NCBI GenBank assembly: GCA_937873695.1 | Contig: CALMYL010000020.1 | Span: 62,001-126,000, forward strand | Origin: an uncultured Ignavibacteria bacterium | GTDB lineage: Bacteria > Bacteroidota > Ignavibacteria > Tepidaquicellales > OLB5 | Direction of reading: 5' to 3' | DNA: 64,000 bases | Shown: piece after piece, positions 35,332 through 44,686 of the stretch | Position numbering within the stretch: the stretch's first letter is position 1 | Layout of the letters: the number at the start of each line of letters is the position of its first letter | Notes under the pieces: model-generated | Seen by the model: the letters and a program-made list of their open reading frames with translations, nothing else | What the model was told of the DNA's origin: nothing | The model's database searches: none | Made by a program: the position numbers and the translations under genes

Positions 35332-35955
35332 TTAATCCGCATTTTCACGGATAATTTCATTAATAATATCAAAATCAAATCCTTTGCGCGCAAGAGCTTC
35401 ATATATCTTTTGCTTAGCTTTTTTTTTCTCGAGTCCTTTTAGCTTAGGTTTCAATTTTTCATAAATCTTTACTGCCATTTTCTTTTCATCAGCTTCTGTT
35501 AAGTACTTTTCTATTGCACTTTCGCTTACCTGCTTTGATATCCCCTTTTCAAACAGCTTTTGCTGAAGCAGGCGTTTGCCTGCGGGTTTATTCTTAATTT
35601 TTTCTGTGATAAGCTGTTTTGCGAATTCTTCATCGTTAATTAAACCAAGCTCATTTAAGTGATGAATGACCTTATCAATAATAACCGGGGATATATCTTT
35701 GGCTTTAAGTTTCTTTTTAATTTCTGCTATTGTGCGTATGCGGTATGAAAGGTAATCGAATGATATTTTTTTGCCGTAAATGTATTCATCAAATTCGCGT
35801 ATTTGGTTTAATTTTTCTTCTGCTAGCTCATCACCGGAGACAATGTCGAATTTGAGGATAGTATCATCGTATAAACCGCAATAGAATTCACCCGCGATAT
35901 ACAAGTTATAACGCTTGTTGTTCTTTTTCTGCTTTTCTATTTTGGTGATGAGCAT
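35332..35955 (-). CDS. recX: Regulatory protein RecX
   Basis: 207 residues, all helical, with three tandem three-helix repeats. SYRIRTIAEIKKKLKAKDI, LGLINDEEFAKQLITEKIK and KPAGKRLLQQKLFEKGIS are family-typical. RecX binds and dampens RecA filaments. It is the next gene after recA on the same strand, across a 366-bp gap containing a strong terminator, so it probably also has its own promoter. Confidence 0.92.
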   Translation of the reverse strand: MLITKIEKQKKNNKRYNLYIAGEFYCGLYDDTILKFDIVSGDELAEEKLNQIREFDEYIYGKKISFDYLSYRIRTIAEIKKKLKAKDISPVIIDKVIHHLNELGLINDEEFAKQLITEKIKNKPAGKRLLQQKLFEKGISKQVSESAIEKYLTEADEKKMAVKIYEKLKPKLKGLEKKKAKQKIYEALARKGFDFDIINEIIRENAD

Positions 35956-36321
35956 GTTTTGAAAACTATATATGTGATGTATCTCAAAAAGAAATTTCTT
36001 TTAAATGGGGTCTAAACCGACTAATTTATGACATCAATTTATAATAGTTGAGTCAGGGCTAAAGCCCCATTCCAGTTTAGAATCGCGATATCCCCCGGCT
36101 TAAAAGCCGGGGTTAATGAAGTTCTTTATCTGACGGCCAAAGTCCCATGGCTGTGGATGTATCATTACACCTTTACTGAAATGCAGCAGCAGTCAAAAGA
36201 GTGAAGTTGATCATGTCAAAATATTTGACTTCCATTAACACCGGTTAACTTCGCTGTGAATACAAAAAGAGACGTCCCACCGGGACGTCTCTACAAAAGA
36301 TTTCTATTTCTGTTGCAATAT
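35956..36321. other. recA-recX gap with composite palindromes
   Basis: No gene. It holds a two-hairpin element (GGGCT-AA-AGCCC at 36056-36067, then CCCCGGCTT-AA-AAGCCGGGG at 36093-36112) of the CTAAAG family seen also at 42066, 43928 and 44687, and the recA terminator. Confidence 0.65.
36264..36292 (-). terminator. Rho-independent terminator of recA
   Basis: An 11-bp perfect stem AGAGACGTCCC / GGGACGTCTCT with loop of 3 (36268-36292), followed on the minus strand by TTTTT (36268-36264), 30 bases beyond the recA stop. Confidence 0.88.
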
Positions 36322-37401
36322 TTACTTCTTGGCGGCTTTTTCTTTTGGTTTAGCTTCGCCGTTAGTTCCATTAGTTCCGGCCGCGGGTACTTTGGGAGAT
36401 GATTCTGCGGTTACATCCATTCCCATTGCTTCGCGGACTTCATTATTGAGTTTGGCAAGCAGTTCGGGATTTTCGGTGAGCATATTTTTCACGCCCTCTC
36501 TGCCCTGCATACGCTGCTCGTTGTAGCTGAACCATGCGCCTGCTTTTTTGATAATTTCCATATCAACGGCAGTATCTACAAGATCACCTAATTTTGAAAT
36601 ACCTTCATTATAGATAATATCAAATTCAACTTCGCGGAATGGGGGAGCGACTTTATTTTTCACAACTTTCACTTTTGTGCGGTTACCAATAACATTGGTG
36701 CCGTCCTTAATCTGCGCAATGCGGCGAACGTCGAGTCTGACGGATGCATAAAACTTCAGCGCTTTACCGCCGGTTGTGGTTTCCGGTGAGCCGAACATAA
36801 CACCTATCTTATCGCGAAGCTGGTTTGTGAACATGAGTGAAATGTTGGATTTAGAAACTGCAGATGTCAGCTTGCGAAGCGCCTGAGACATCAATCTTGC
36901 CTGCAGCCCCATGTGTGAGTCACCCATTTCGCCTTCTATTTCAGCTCTTGGTGTTAGCGCCGCAACGGAATCAACCACAATAATATCAAGTGCATTACTG
37001 CGTACAAGTGTTTCAACAATTTCGAGCGCCTGCTCGCCGTATTCCGGCTGTGATACCAGCAGATTTTCAACATCAACGCCAAGTTTCTTGGCATAGGAAG
37101 TATCAAGGGCATGCTCGGTATCAATAAAAGCAGCGAGTCCCCCTCTTTTCTGAGCTTCGGCGATTATATGGAGACAGATGGTTGTTTTACCCGATGATTC
37201 AGGTCCGTATATTTCAATTATCCTTCCACGGGGTACACCGCCAACACCTAAGGCGGCATCAAGAGAAATTGAGCTGGTTGAAATAGCGTCAATTTTAGTA
37301 ATAACACCGTCACCAAGCTTCATAATAGAGCCTTTGCCGTGCGATTTTTCAATCTGGTCAATTGCAATTTGTAAAGAGCGCAGTTTTTCGTTATCTGCCA
37401 T
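36322..37401 (-). CDS. recA: Recombinase RecA
   Basis: 359 residues. Walker [14 protein letters not shown] (about residues 65-77), Walker B in [12 protein letters not shown], the L2 region with [21 protein letters not shown], and the MAW-type [16 protein letters not shown] start are all present. The C-terminal tail (about residues 330-359) is low-complexity ([21 protein letters not shown]) rather than acidic. It catalyses strand exchange in recombination and SOS signalling. No SOS box was recognised in the upstream gap. Confidence 0.97.
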   Translation of the reverse strand: MADNEKLRSLQIAIDQIEKSHGKGSIMKLGDGVITKIDAISTSSISLDAALGVGGVPRGRIIEIYGPESSGKTTICLHIIAEAQKRGGLAAFIDTEHALDTSYAKKLGVDVENLLVSQPEYGEQALEIVETLVRSNALDIIVVDSVAALTPRAEIEGEMGDSHMGLQARLMSQALRKLTSAVSKSNISLMFTNQLRDKIGVMFGSPETTTGGKALKFYASVRLDVRRIAQIKDGTNVIGNRTKVKVVKNKVAPPFREVEFDIIYNEGISKLGDLVDTAVDMEIIKKAGAWFSYNEQRMQGREGVKNMLTENPELLAKLNNEVREAMGMDVTAESSPKVPAAGTNGTNGEAKPKEKAAKK

Positions 37402-37723
37402 TTTGGGTAAAACCTTTCTATAGTTTTTTATTGCTGAATTTCCAAACTATACAAATCCCGCAATTTGCAGGTATGGAAACAATGTGATGTTTGTGATTTC
37501 AGCGAATATAATTAATTAATACTTATTTTAATAAACAAAAATAGGGGTTAAAAAGGGGCTATGTGTATCATGGGATGATACTTTTTGTGGGGAGGAGAGG
37601 TAACCACGAATTACACGAATTAATTAATATTCAGAAAATTCAAGTTTATAAACACCATTTTAAAGGGGAGTAATATAATTCACATTCTACAGTTATGAGA
37701 TCCCCGCTTTCGCGGGGATGAAG
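37402..37723. other. Intergenic region upstream of recA
   Basis: No gene. AT-rich; should contain the recA promoter. One dispersed palindrome, ATCCCCGC-TTTC-GCGGGGAT, lies at 37700-37719 next to the end of acr3. No operator was identified. Confidence 0.55.
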
Positions 37724-38782
37724 TTAGGAATACAGTTTCTTTTTGAGCCAGAAGGCTGCGTTGACGAGTAGAATTAATGCGGGGACTTCGACTAACGGAC
37801 CGATAACACCTGCAAATGCCTGGGGACTCGATATGCCGAATACTCCTATGCTCACAGCAATAGCGAGCTCGAAGTTATTGCCTGCGGCGGTAAATGAGAG
37901 TGCTGCGTTTTGAGAATAATCAGCTCCAAGCCACTTTCCAACAAGGAAAGTAATGAAGAACATAATTACGAAATAAATCAGTAATGGAATCGCAATTCTT
38001 ACAACATCCATTGGGATATTTACGATCATTTCACCTTTTAAGCTGAACATCGCAACAATTGTGAATAACAGAGCAATTAAAGTTATGGGACTAATCCTGG
38101 GAATAAACTTACTTTCATACCACTCCTTGCCTTTTAGCTTGATCAGTAAATAACGGCTTAAAAATCCAGCAATAAAAGGAATACCGAGATAGATGAAAAC
38201 ACTTTGCGCAATTTCTGCAATGCTTATGTTGACCTCGAGTCCCGTTACCCCGAAATACGGGGGAAGTATTGTAATGAATATCCACGCAAATAAACTATAG
38301 AATAACACCTGGAAAATGCTGTTGAAAGCTACGAGTCCCGCGGCATATTCACGGCTGCCATTTGCAAGCTCATTCCACACAATCACCATTGCAATACAAC
38401 GTGCAAGACCTATCATAATCAAACCGACCATGTAACCCGGCATATCACTAAGGAATGTAATGGCAAGAATGAACATTAGCACGGGTCCGATGACCCAGTT
38501 CATGACTAAAGAGAGACCCAGAATTTTGAAGTTCCGGAATATCTTACCAAGTTCTTCGTATTTCACCTTTGCAAGCGGCGGGTACATCATTAATATTAAT
38601 CCTATGGCAATGGGTATGTTTGTTGTACCTGAAGAGAATGAATTGATAAAATCAGCGGTGCCCTGGATAAAATATCCCAGTGCAACGCCGATACCCATTG
38701 CGATGAAGATCCATAAGGTCAGAAATCTATCGAGGAAGCTTAAATGTTTTCGTTCTGCTGGAGAGCAGTTTGTGGCTGACAT
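37724..38782 (-). CDS. acr3: Arsenite efflux transporter Acr3
   Basis: 352 residues with about 10 membrane segments. The start [22 protein letters not shown] is the Acr3 hallmark, and the conserved essential cysteine is in [18 protein letters not shown]. The C-terminal [14 protein letters not shown] motif is also typical. It exports arsenite across the inner membrane. Last gene of the arsC-arsR-arsM-acr3 run, separated from arsM by a repeat-filled gap of about 140 bp. Confidence 0.94.
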   Translation of the reverse strand: MSATNCSPAERKHLSFLDRFLTLWIFIAMGIGVALGYFIQGTADFINSFSSGTTNIPIAIGLILMMYPPLAKVKYEELGKIFRNFKILGLSLVMNWVIGPVLMFILAITFLSDMPGYMVGLIMIGLARCIAMVIVWNELANGSREYAAGLVAFNSIFQVLFYSLFAWIFITILPPYFGVTGLEVNISIAEIAQSVFIYLGIPFIAGFLSRYLLIKLKGKEWYESKFIPRISPITLIALLFTIVAMFSLKGEMIVNIPMDVVRIAIPLLIYFVIMFFITFLVGKWLGADYSQNAALSFTAAGNNFELAIAVSIGVFGISSPQAFAGVIGPLVEVPALILLVNAAFWLKKKLYS

Positions 38783-38790
38783 AGTTTTCC

Positions 38791-38920
38791 TTTATCCCTC
38801 ACCCCCAATCCCCTCTCCCATAGGGAGAGGGGTGCGATAATTCAGAGTTATTGGCTCTCTCTCTACTTTCAGGAGAGGGAGTTGGTCCAAAGGACTCCTT
38901 CGGAGAGGGTGAGGTCAAAT
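38791..38920. repeat. Composite GC-rich repeat between arsM and acr3
   Basis: Contains CCCTCACCCCC at the left, the hairpin CCCCTCTCCC-AT-AGGGAGAGGGG, and GAGGGTGAGG at the right, so the ends are inverted. Related to 31228-31267 and 52313-52355. Confidence 0.65.
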
Positions 38921-38924
38921 TAAT

Positions 38925-39866
38925 TTATTTTTCTGCGTAAACTGTGATGCTATATATGCCGCTGCCAGATCTTATAAACTGCTTCGCTTCTTCGATGGTC
39001 ATGTAATCAAGCAGTATCTGGTCGGGAATGGTGATCAGTTTTTCTTTCTGGATAGTAATATTTTTGAATCCCGCATTTTTGACGATCTCAAGGTATTCAT
39101 CTTTCTGCACTGCGCCGGATACACAGCCGGCATACATTGTTGCGGCGGTTTTCATTTTCAAAGGGAGCTCACCTGTTAACACTATATCACTGATTGAAAA
39201 ATGTCCGCCTGGTTTGGTGATCCTGTACACTTCCCTGAAAGCGTTTACCTTGTTGGGTATAAGATTCATAACGCAGTTGCTTACAACTACATCGGCGGTA
39301 TAATCACCAAGAGGCATGTTCTCAATTTCTGCTAAATGGAATTCGACATTTGTGAAACCCAGCTTAGCAGCGTTAACTTTGGCTTTATCAACCATTGCGG
39401 GGGTCATATCAATTCCGATAACACGACCGGTATCCCCTGTTTCAGCCCTGGCTACAAAACAATCATTGCCTGCGCCGGAACCAAGATCAACTACGGTATC
39501 ACCGGCTTTTATGTTTGCGAATTCCGTTGGTAAACCGCAGCCCAGACCAAGATCAGCATCGGGATTGTATCCTTTGAGGTTCTTATACTCATCTGCCATG
39601 ATAGTGTAAGTTGTGTTATCACCGCAGCAAGCCGAAGTTGAACCGCAGCATGAAGATTCGTTTTGCTCTTTTGACTGAAGCGCAATTTGTGAGTACTGCT
39701 CTTTAACGATCTGTTTTAGTTCTTCTTCTGATTTTTCTTTGGTGAGGTCTGTGTTTATGTTGTTGGTCTCAAGACCAACAACGGGGATTTCAACAGTTTC
39801 ATCGCTGCAGCAATCGGGTCCGCAGCAGGATTTTTCTTTTGATTTTGTTTCTTCTAATGTATTCAT
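38925..39866 (-). CDS. arsM: Arsenite methyltransferase ArsM
   Basis: 313 residues. The SAM motif is VVDLGSGAGNDCFVAR; catalytic cysteines are expected in CGLPTEF, NDCFVAR, VSNCVMN and AGCVSG, of the type conserved in ArsM. Before the methyltransferase domain, an N-terminal stretch of about 80 residues carries two doublet-cysteine motifs, C14-C15/C19-C20 (SCCGPDCCS) and C73-C74/C80-C81 (SSCCGSTSACCG). These may pre-bind As(III). ArsM methylates arsenite to mono-, di- and trimethyl arsenicals. Same strand as arsC, arsR and acr3. Confidence 0.93.
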   Translation of the reverse strand: MNTLEETKSKEKSCCGPDCCSDETVEIPVVGLETNNINTDLTKEKSEEELKQIVKEQYSQIALQSKEQNESSCCGSTSACCGDNTTYTIMADEYKNLKGYNPDADLGLGCGLPTEFANIKAGDTVVDLGSGAGNDCFVARAETGDTGRVIGIDMTPAMVDKAKVNAAKLGFTNVEFHLAEIENMPLGDYTADVVVSNCVMNLIPNKVNAFREVYRITKPGGHFSISDIVLTGELPLKMKTAATMYAGCVSGAVQKDEYLEIVKNAGFKNITIQKEKLITIPDQILLDYMTIEEAKQFIRSGSGIYSITVYAEK

Positions 39867-40051
39867 TTATTTATTATATTTTATAATAATTAATTTGTTA
39901 TAGTAACTTCAATTACGGAGAATCCAAAAGCCTTGTCATGCTGCTACGCCTTCTGGAACTTGTTTCAGCATCTGTTGTCATACTCAATTGTCTAAAATTG
40001 TGGATTTATTTAGCAGACCCTGAAACAAGTTCAGGGTGACAATATAATGAC

Positions 40052-40378
40052 TTAACAACAAACCGGTTGTTCTATGTGAGTGAAAGTCGGCTCAAGCATT
40101 TGTTTGAACTTCTTCCATTTTTCGGGATTGAGGCAGTAGCAAATTGAATTGCCTTCAATGTTTCCCTGAATGAGTCCCGCGTTCTTAAGCTCCTTTAAAT
40201 GCTGCGATACTGTAGCTTGCGCAAGCGGAATTGCATCTACTATGCTTCCGCAAATACAACTTGCCTGGCTGCTTAAATATTCAATTATTGCCACACGCGC
40301 AGGGTGCCCCAGCGCTTTGGCAAATGCCGCAAGTTCGTTTTGTTCAGTTGTAAAATTATCTGTTTTAGTGAGTCCCAT
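40052..40378 (-). CDS. arsR: ArsR-family arsenic-responsive repressor
   Basis: 108 residues, a winged-helix ArsR/SmtB domain with recognition helix LAQATVSQHLKELKNAGLI. Cysteines C41 and C43 (SCICGS) lie at the start of the DNA-binding element, where ELCVCDL-type ArsR proteins bind As(III); C80/C82 (ICYC) and the terminal C107/C108 (QPVCC) add further thiols. The protein probably represses the cluster until arsenite binds. It follows arsC and precedes arsM on the same strand. Confidence 0.92.
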   Translation of the reverse strand: MGLTKTDNFTTEQNELAAFAKALGHPARVAIIEYLSSQASCICGSIVDAIPLAQATVSQHLKELKNAGLIQGNIEGNSICYCLNPEKWKKFKQMLEPTFTHIEQPVCC

Positions 40379-40481
40379 ATATCTCCTTATTGTTTTATTG
40401 CAATATTACGATAAAGAAATGCATAAGAAAAGGGATAAATTTATCCCCCCTCAATAACTCATTAATATTTAGAGTACTTAA

Positions 40482-40907
40482 TTAAAGAGCTTTTACCCAT
40501 TGGTCAATTCTTTCTTTTATCTGGTCTCTTACATTTTCTGCAAACAGCAATTTATCTTCATCTCTTCCTTTGAAAGCTGAAGGGTCTGGGAATGACCAGT
40601 GGATTGTTTTGCACACACCTGGAAAGATCGGGCATCTTTCGGCATTTGATTCATCACACACAGTGATTACATAGCTGTAGATCCTGCCCTGCTTATAGAA
40701 CTCAAAAACTTCATCAGTTTTGTTTTGTGAAATATCAATTCCCCACTCTCCCATTGCCTTAACAGCAAAGGGATTGAGGGTGCCGGCTTCAAAGCCGGCG
40801 GATTCCGCCGTGAATTTATCACCGTAATAATAATTCAAAATGGCTTCAGCCATCTGGCTGCGCGCACTGTTATGAATGCAGACGAATAATACTTTAATTT
40901 TATCCAT
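40482..40907 (-). CDS. arsC: Arsenate reductase ArsC (thioredoxin-coupled, LMW-PTP fold)
   Basis: 141 residues. The P-loop is C10-I-H-N-S-A-R16 (CX5R). Two further cysteines lie in [18 protein letters not shown], the redox pair region of the thioredoxin-linked class, and the general acid in HWSFPDPS. It reduces arsenate to arsenite for Acr3 or ArsM. It is the first gene of the arsenic run. Confidence 0.94.
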   Translation of the reverse strand: MDKIKVLFVCIHNSARSQMAEAILNYYYGDKFTAESAGFEAGTLNPFAVKAMGEWGIDISQNKTDEVFEFYKQGRIYSYVITVCDESNAERCPIFPGVCKTIHWSFPDPSAFKGRDEDKLLFAENVRDQIKERIDQWVKAL

Positions 40908-40995
40908 ATATGCAAAAATAAAAATTTATTGTTAGGAAAATGTTAAGGGGTTTGAAGATTGTGTCCCTCGAAGGCGCGAAGGATTTTTTTGTTCT

Positions 40996-41104
40996 CAGAG
41001 TCCCTTTCCGGAGACTCTGCGGAGACGATTAAACCAGAATTACGTAATGCAGGTCAAAAAAAAAAAGAAAACAGTGCATATTCTGCACTGACATAGTCAG
41101 TGCA
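40996..41104. repeat. Composite REP: GCAGAGTC-type half hairpin plus TGCACTGAC hairpin
   Basis: CAGAGTC...GACTCTG at 40996-41022 followed by the perfect hairpin TGCACTGAC-ATA-GTCAGTGCA at 41084-41104. The same pair in the same order occurs at 34159-34212. An A-run lies between. Confidence 0.75.
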
Positions 41105-41119
41105 CTCCCAAAAGCCTAA

Positions 41120-42049
41120 TTACTTCTTTCCTTTCAGATGAGAAAGCTTGGCGATGTACAGTGGATTTGTTCCGCAGCAGCCGCCAATTAATCTTACGCC
41201 CATTGATTTCCACTTCTGCGCGTACTTCAGGTATTCATCCGGAGTTACAGTGCGTTTCATGGGATCATTTTCTTTATGCTTGGGGTCAGCTTTGTAATTG
41301 GGGTCGCCGATATTAGCATAAACACCTAAAGGAATCTCCGTCAATGTTTTTAAATGCGCTATAACCGGTTCAACCATATGCGGGTGAATGCAGTTTATGC
41401 TGAGTATATCAGGGGTATATTTATTGATAATGCTTACAGCTTCGCTTATTAGTTCACCTGAGAAAAGTTCATGGTCGCTGCGGGGAGTAATACTTATAAC
41501 AGAATCAAGTCCGAATTTATGCAGCTGGTTAAGCACTGCGGAAATTTCACGAATGCCTGTCAGCGTTTCAGCTATAAATATATCAACGCCGGCATCGGCA
41601 AGATTCTTCATGTGCTCATAGTGTTCTGTGCAAAGAGTATCTGTATCAGGAGTAAGATCCGGCCTGTAGCTGTCTTCAAGCGGAGCAATACAGCCTGCAA
41701 CAATCACTTCGTTCTCTTCGGCGGCAATCATAACGGCATCTTTTGCAAGGTCAACAGCATCTGAAGTAAAGTGCCGTGCTGTTTCAGCGAAGTCATATTC
41801 TTTATAATGATAATCAGCCTTTTGGTATGTCCTCCGCTGAGTGCGAAAAGTATTGGTGGTAATAATATCGGCGCCGGTATCAATATTATCGATATGGATG
41901 TGGCGAACGGTATCAGGTTTATCTATCAGAGCCTGCGCGCTCCATAACGGGAGCCTAACGCTCACTCCCCTTGCCTGAAGCTCGGTACCCATTGCGCTAT
42001 CAAGTATGATAGTTCTGCCAGTTGCGAGAAGTTCTTTTAGTGCGCCCAT
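41120..42049 (-). CDS. Homocysteine S-methyltransferase family protein
   Basis: 309 residues, TIM-barrel Hcy-methyltransferase domain. The start ILDSAMGTELQARG and the zinc site residues in LSINCIHPHMVEP and LIGGCCGTNPLYI (Cys and Cys-Cys) are characteristic. It transfers a methyl group to homocysteine (from S-methylmethionine or another donor), forming methionine. It lacks the folate and cobalamin domains of MetH, fitting the MmuM-like class. Cytoplasmic. It is flanked by dispersed palindromes on both sides. Confidence 0.9.
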   Translation of the reverse strand: MGALKELLATGRTIILDSAMGTELQARGVSVRLPLWSAQALIDKPDTVRHIHIDNIDTGADIITTNTFRTQRRTYQKADYHYKEYDFAETARHFTSDAVDLAKDAVMIAAEENEVIVAGCIAPLEDSYRPDLTPDTDTLCTEHYEHMKNLADAGVDIFIAETLTGIREISAVLNQLHKFGLDSVISITPRSDHELFSGELISEAVSIINKYTPDILSINCIHPHMVEPVIAHLKTLTEIPLGVYANIGDPNYKADPKHKENDPMKRTVTPDEYLKYAQKWKSMGVRLIGGCCGTNPLYIAKLSHLKGKK

Positions 42050-42065
42050 GATCTAGAGAATTAAT

Positions 42066-42121
42066 TGGGACTAAAGTCCCATTTTTTTGAGGAATCTTTA
42101 ATTCCCGCTCTAAAGAGCGGG
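42066..42121. repeat. Two-hairpin CTAAAG composite element
   Basis: TGGGACT-AA-AGTCCCA at 42066-42081 and CCCGCTCT-AA-AGAGCGGG at 42104-42121, followed by GCTAAT. Same architecture as 36056-36112, 43928-43984 and 44687-44742. Confidence 0.8.
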
Positions 42122-42214
42122 GCTAATCAAAATCAAAATAAATGATTACAATATCTGAATTTGCTTTAACTAAATAATGCACAAATTATACAACTATATC
42201 CGTGCTGCCAGTAT

Positions 42215-43045
42215 TTATTTTGCGAGTGAAACTAATTCAGCCAATATCGGTGCGAAAGCTTTTTCCGCTTTAGCCCTGTTCCTGTTTTTTTCTTCCTGTG
42301 AAATTTCCGCAAGCCTATCGGCAACAAGCTCGCGGGTGAGCATACAGAATGCCGCGCATTTCATACCGGCGTGAACCATTGCGATATTTTCGGGAACCAG
42401 TGAATAACCCAGTATATCAGCGCCGATCTCACGGTAAAACCTGCATTCAGCCTCTGTTTCTGTTTCGGGACCGGTAATGCCTAAATATACCGAAGGATAA
42501 TACTCAAATTTCTTTTCTCTCAAAAAAGCGGTAATATTATCATACCACTTTTCATCATAGGGGTTACTCATATCCGGGAATCTAGTACCTAGTGAATCAT
42601 CATTTTCACCAATTAACGGGTTATCACCCATCAAGTTAATGTGATCATAAACCAGGGCTACTCCACCGGTTTTATGGCGGGGATTCAGGAATCCGGCTTC
42701 ATCAATTAAAATAACATTTTTCACACCAAGCTCGTTCAGTACATAAACAGGATGTGCTGCTTCGCGCATTTTGTATCCGCTGTAAAAATTCAGGTGTCCA
42801 TTTAATATATAAAAATTCTTTTTACCATTTTTGGTTTGGGCAAAAATGAATTCCCCGGAGCTATCTTCATCGGCATTAAATGCGGGCGGAATATCAGAGT
42901 ATTTTAATCTTTTTACAATTTTGTAATCTTTAAAAAATGAGGGGTCTTTGTATGCTATAACAGCAAAACTGACTTTACCCTTAAACGGTGAATTTGCCCT
43001 TATAAAATCCGCGGATAGTTTAATTTGATATTTCTGATCTGTCAT
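42215..43045 (-). CDS. Diverged purine nucleoside phosphorylase paralogue
   Basis: 276 residues from ATG 43045; a longer frame from 43093 overlaps the upstream PNP gene and is not needed. The fold follows PNP: GHLNFYSGYKMREAAHPV, DEAGFLNPRHKTG, VYDHINLMG, GPETETEAECRFYREIGAD and GYSLVPENI map onto the neighbouring enzyme. However the phosphate loop GTGLG is replaced by AVIAYKD, the GRFHYY arginine by His, and the ITDMG base-binding segment by MLTREL. It may have lost catalysis, bind another nucleoside or act as a partner subunit. The C-terminus is a charged helix. Confidence 0.8.
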   Translation of the reverse strand: MTDQKYQIKLSADFIRANSPFKGKVSFAVIAYKDPSFFKDYKIVKRLKYSDIPPAFNADEDSSGEFIFAQTKNGKKNFYILNGHLNFYSGYKMREAAHPVYVLNELGVKNVILIDEAGFLNPRHKTGGVALVYDHINLMGDNPLIGENDDSLGTRFPDMSNPYDEKWYDNITAFLREKKFEYYPSVYLGITGPETETEAECRFYREIGADILGYSLVPENIAMVHAGMKCAAFCMLTRELVADRLAEISQEEKNRNRAKAEKAFAPILAELVSLAK

Positions 43046-43070
43046 TAAAATTTTTTGTAAACTGTATAAA

Positions 43071-43895
43071 TTAATTAAACGATAGCATTTCAATTGTTCT
43101 GCGGGTAAGCAGCGTCATTTTGGGCTCTGCCTCAGCTGCAGCTTCCAAAATATGCGCAAGTACTGCAGGCTTAAGTGTATCAGGGAGTCCCATATCTGTA
43201 ATTATTGAAAGTCCCAAAGTTTTTATGCCTAGATTAGAAGCAACCGTGGCTTCGGGTATTGTAGACATTCCAACAGCGTCGGCGCCGAATTTCCTTACCA
43301 TTGCGTATTCAGCCTTTGTTTCAAGCGCAGGTCCGTGCAAAGATAAATACACACCCTTGCGTACACTGATCTCATTCAAAAGCGCAGCTTTTTCTGCAAG
43401 AGCAATCAATGACTTATCGTAAAGCGGCTTATTGTATGAATTGAACCTGTAATTCTTAAGCGGTGTATCATAATGAAAATTTATATGGTCGCGCATTATC
43501 ATAAGATCAGCCTTTTTGTAAATCGGGTTGAGTCCCCCGCACGCATTGGAAACAATTAGCGCTTTTACTCCCATAGCTTTCATTACCTGTACCGGGTATG
43601 TAATTTCTTCATGTGAATAATTTTCATAGTAATGAAACCTCCCCTGCATTACAACAGCATTCTTGCCGCTAATTTCACCAAGGATCAAATTCCCGTGATG
43701 CGATTCAACAGTCGAAACGGGAAAATATGGTATCTCTTTGTAATCTATCCTGTGATGTATGTTGATATCTTTAACCAATCCGCCCAAACCAGTACCAAGA
43801 ATTATACCAATATCAGCCATATACCCGCCTGTATGATTTTGAAGGAAATCATGGGTAGTGTTAAGATGCTTTTCTGTTCTTAATACTTTTCTCAA
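43071..43895 (-). CDS. punA: Purine nucleoside phosphorylase
   Basis: 274 residues from a TTG start; no ATG fits before the DFLQ helix. Phosphate loop ILGTGLGGL (about residues 32-40), VESHHGNLILGEISG, GRFHYYENYS with the phosphate arginine, SNACGGLNP, DHINF, GPALETKAEYAMVR and GMSTIPEATVA are all intact. It phosphorolyses purine nucleosides to base and ribose-1-phosphate. An Asp in ITDMG stands where Asn is common in trimeric PNPs, which may broaden base choice, but many Bacteroidota enzymes have Asp too. The paralogue gene follows on the same strand. Confidence 0.92.
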   Translation of the reverse strand: MRKVLRTEKHLNTTHDFLQNHTGGYMADIGIILGTGLGGLVKDINIHHRIDYKEIPYFPVSTVESHHGNLILGEISGKNAVVMQGRFHYYENYSHEEITYPVQVMKAMGVKALIVSNACGGLNPIYKKADLMIMRDHINFHYDTPLKNYRFNSYNKPLYDKSLIALAEKAALLNEISVRKGVYLSLHGPALETKAEYAMVRKFGADAVGMSTIPEATVASNLGIKTLGLSIITDMGLPDTLKPAVLAHILEAAAEAEPKMTLLTRRTIEMLSFN

Positions 43896-43927
43896 TTATA
43901 AATTAGCATATTAGCAAAAATCGTTGA

Positions 43928-43984
43928 AGGGACTAAAGTCCCTTTTTGGTGAGGATGCAAAATACCCCGCTCCAAAGAGCGGGG
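43928..43984. repeat. Two-hairpin CTAAAG composite element
   Basis: AGGGACT-AA-AGTCCCT at 43928-43943 and CCCCGCTC-CAAA-GAGCGGGG at 43965-43984, between the PNP and DivIVA-like genes. Confidence 0.8.
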
Positions 43985-44013
43985 TTATTTCATGCATACA
44001 TTTCCTTTAAAAA

Positions 44014-44628
44014 TTATTTACTGCTTTGGTCATCAAGTCCCATATTCAGGCTGCCAAGATTCAAACCAAAAGTATTTGAAGGCTGCTCTTCCTTAGCAGG
44101 TTCATTTACCTGAACGTGCTCCAGTGAAGCAATGTTATTTTCTAACTTAAAAATCTTGCGGTTACGCTGGTATTCTTCAATGGAATTAAGTTTTTCTGCC
44201 AGGTAATTTTTAATATCATCAATAACTGCTTCGTTCTTGTTCTTGAGTTCTTCAAGCTCCTGTTTAAGATTAAGGAATTCTTCGTGCGCCTGAACTTTAG
44301 TTTTACTTGATAGAATTTCCGCTTCTTTTATGATAAGCTCCGCCCTTTTTTTTGCATTATCAAGAATATCCTCAGCCATATCCTGTGATTTCACAATAGC
44401 CTTCTGGAATGTTTTTTCGTTTTCACGGTAAACATTTATTTCAGTAATAAGCTCTTCTTTCTCTTCATGGAGTTTTGTTACCTGCTCCTTTGTCATTTCA
44501 AGTTCCCTGAAGAGGTTCTCGAAGGTGTTGCCAACAGTATCAAGATATGCTTCAACCTCACTGACATCGTATCCTCTCATGGATTTTTTGAACTCTTGTT
44601 TTTTGATGTCGATTGCTGATAGTCTCAT
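44014..44628 (-). CDS. DivIVA-domain protein
   Basis: 204 residues. The N-terminal MRLSAIDIKKQEFKKSMRGYDVSEVEAYLDTV is the membrane-curvature-sensing DivIVA domain, followed by a long coiled coil (about residues 30-160) and a short Gln/Asn/Ser-rich tail. DivIVA-like proteins sit at negatively curved membranes and organise division or polar growth in Gram-positives; in this lineage the role is unknown. It is next to yggS, a neighbour also seen near cell-division genes in other bacteria. Confidence 0.85.
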   Translation of the reverse strand: MRLSAIDIKKQEFKKSMRGYDVSEVEAYLDTVGNTFENLFRELEMTKEQVTKLHEEKEELITEINVYRENEKTFQKAIVKSQDMAEDILDNAKKRAELIIKEAEILSSKTKVQAHEEFLNLKQELEELKNKNEAVIDDIKNYLAEKLNSIEEYQRNRKIFKLENNIASLEHVQVNEPAKEEQPSNTFGLNLGSLNMGLDDQSSK

Positions 44629-44686
44629 TTTTTTATTCCCTTATGTTATATGTTGTTGCTGATAGTTTTAGACTGAAATTAATATC

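Noticed and set aside
41054-41072. Poly-A stretch as a phase-variable tract
   Set aside because: It lies in a noncoding repeat gap, not in a gene or a clear promoter.
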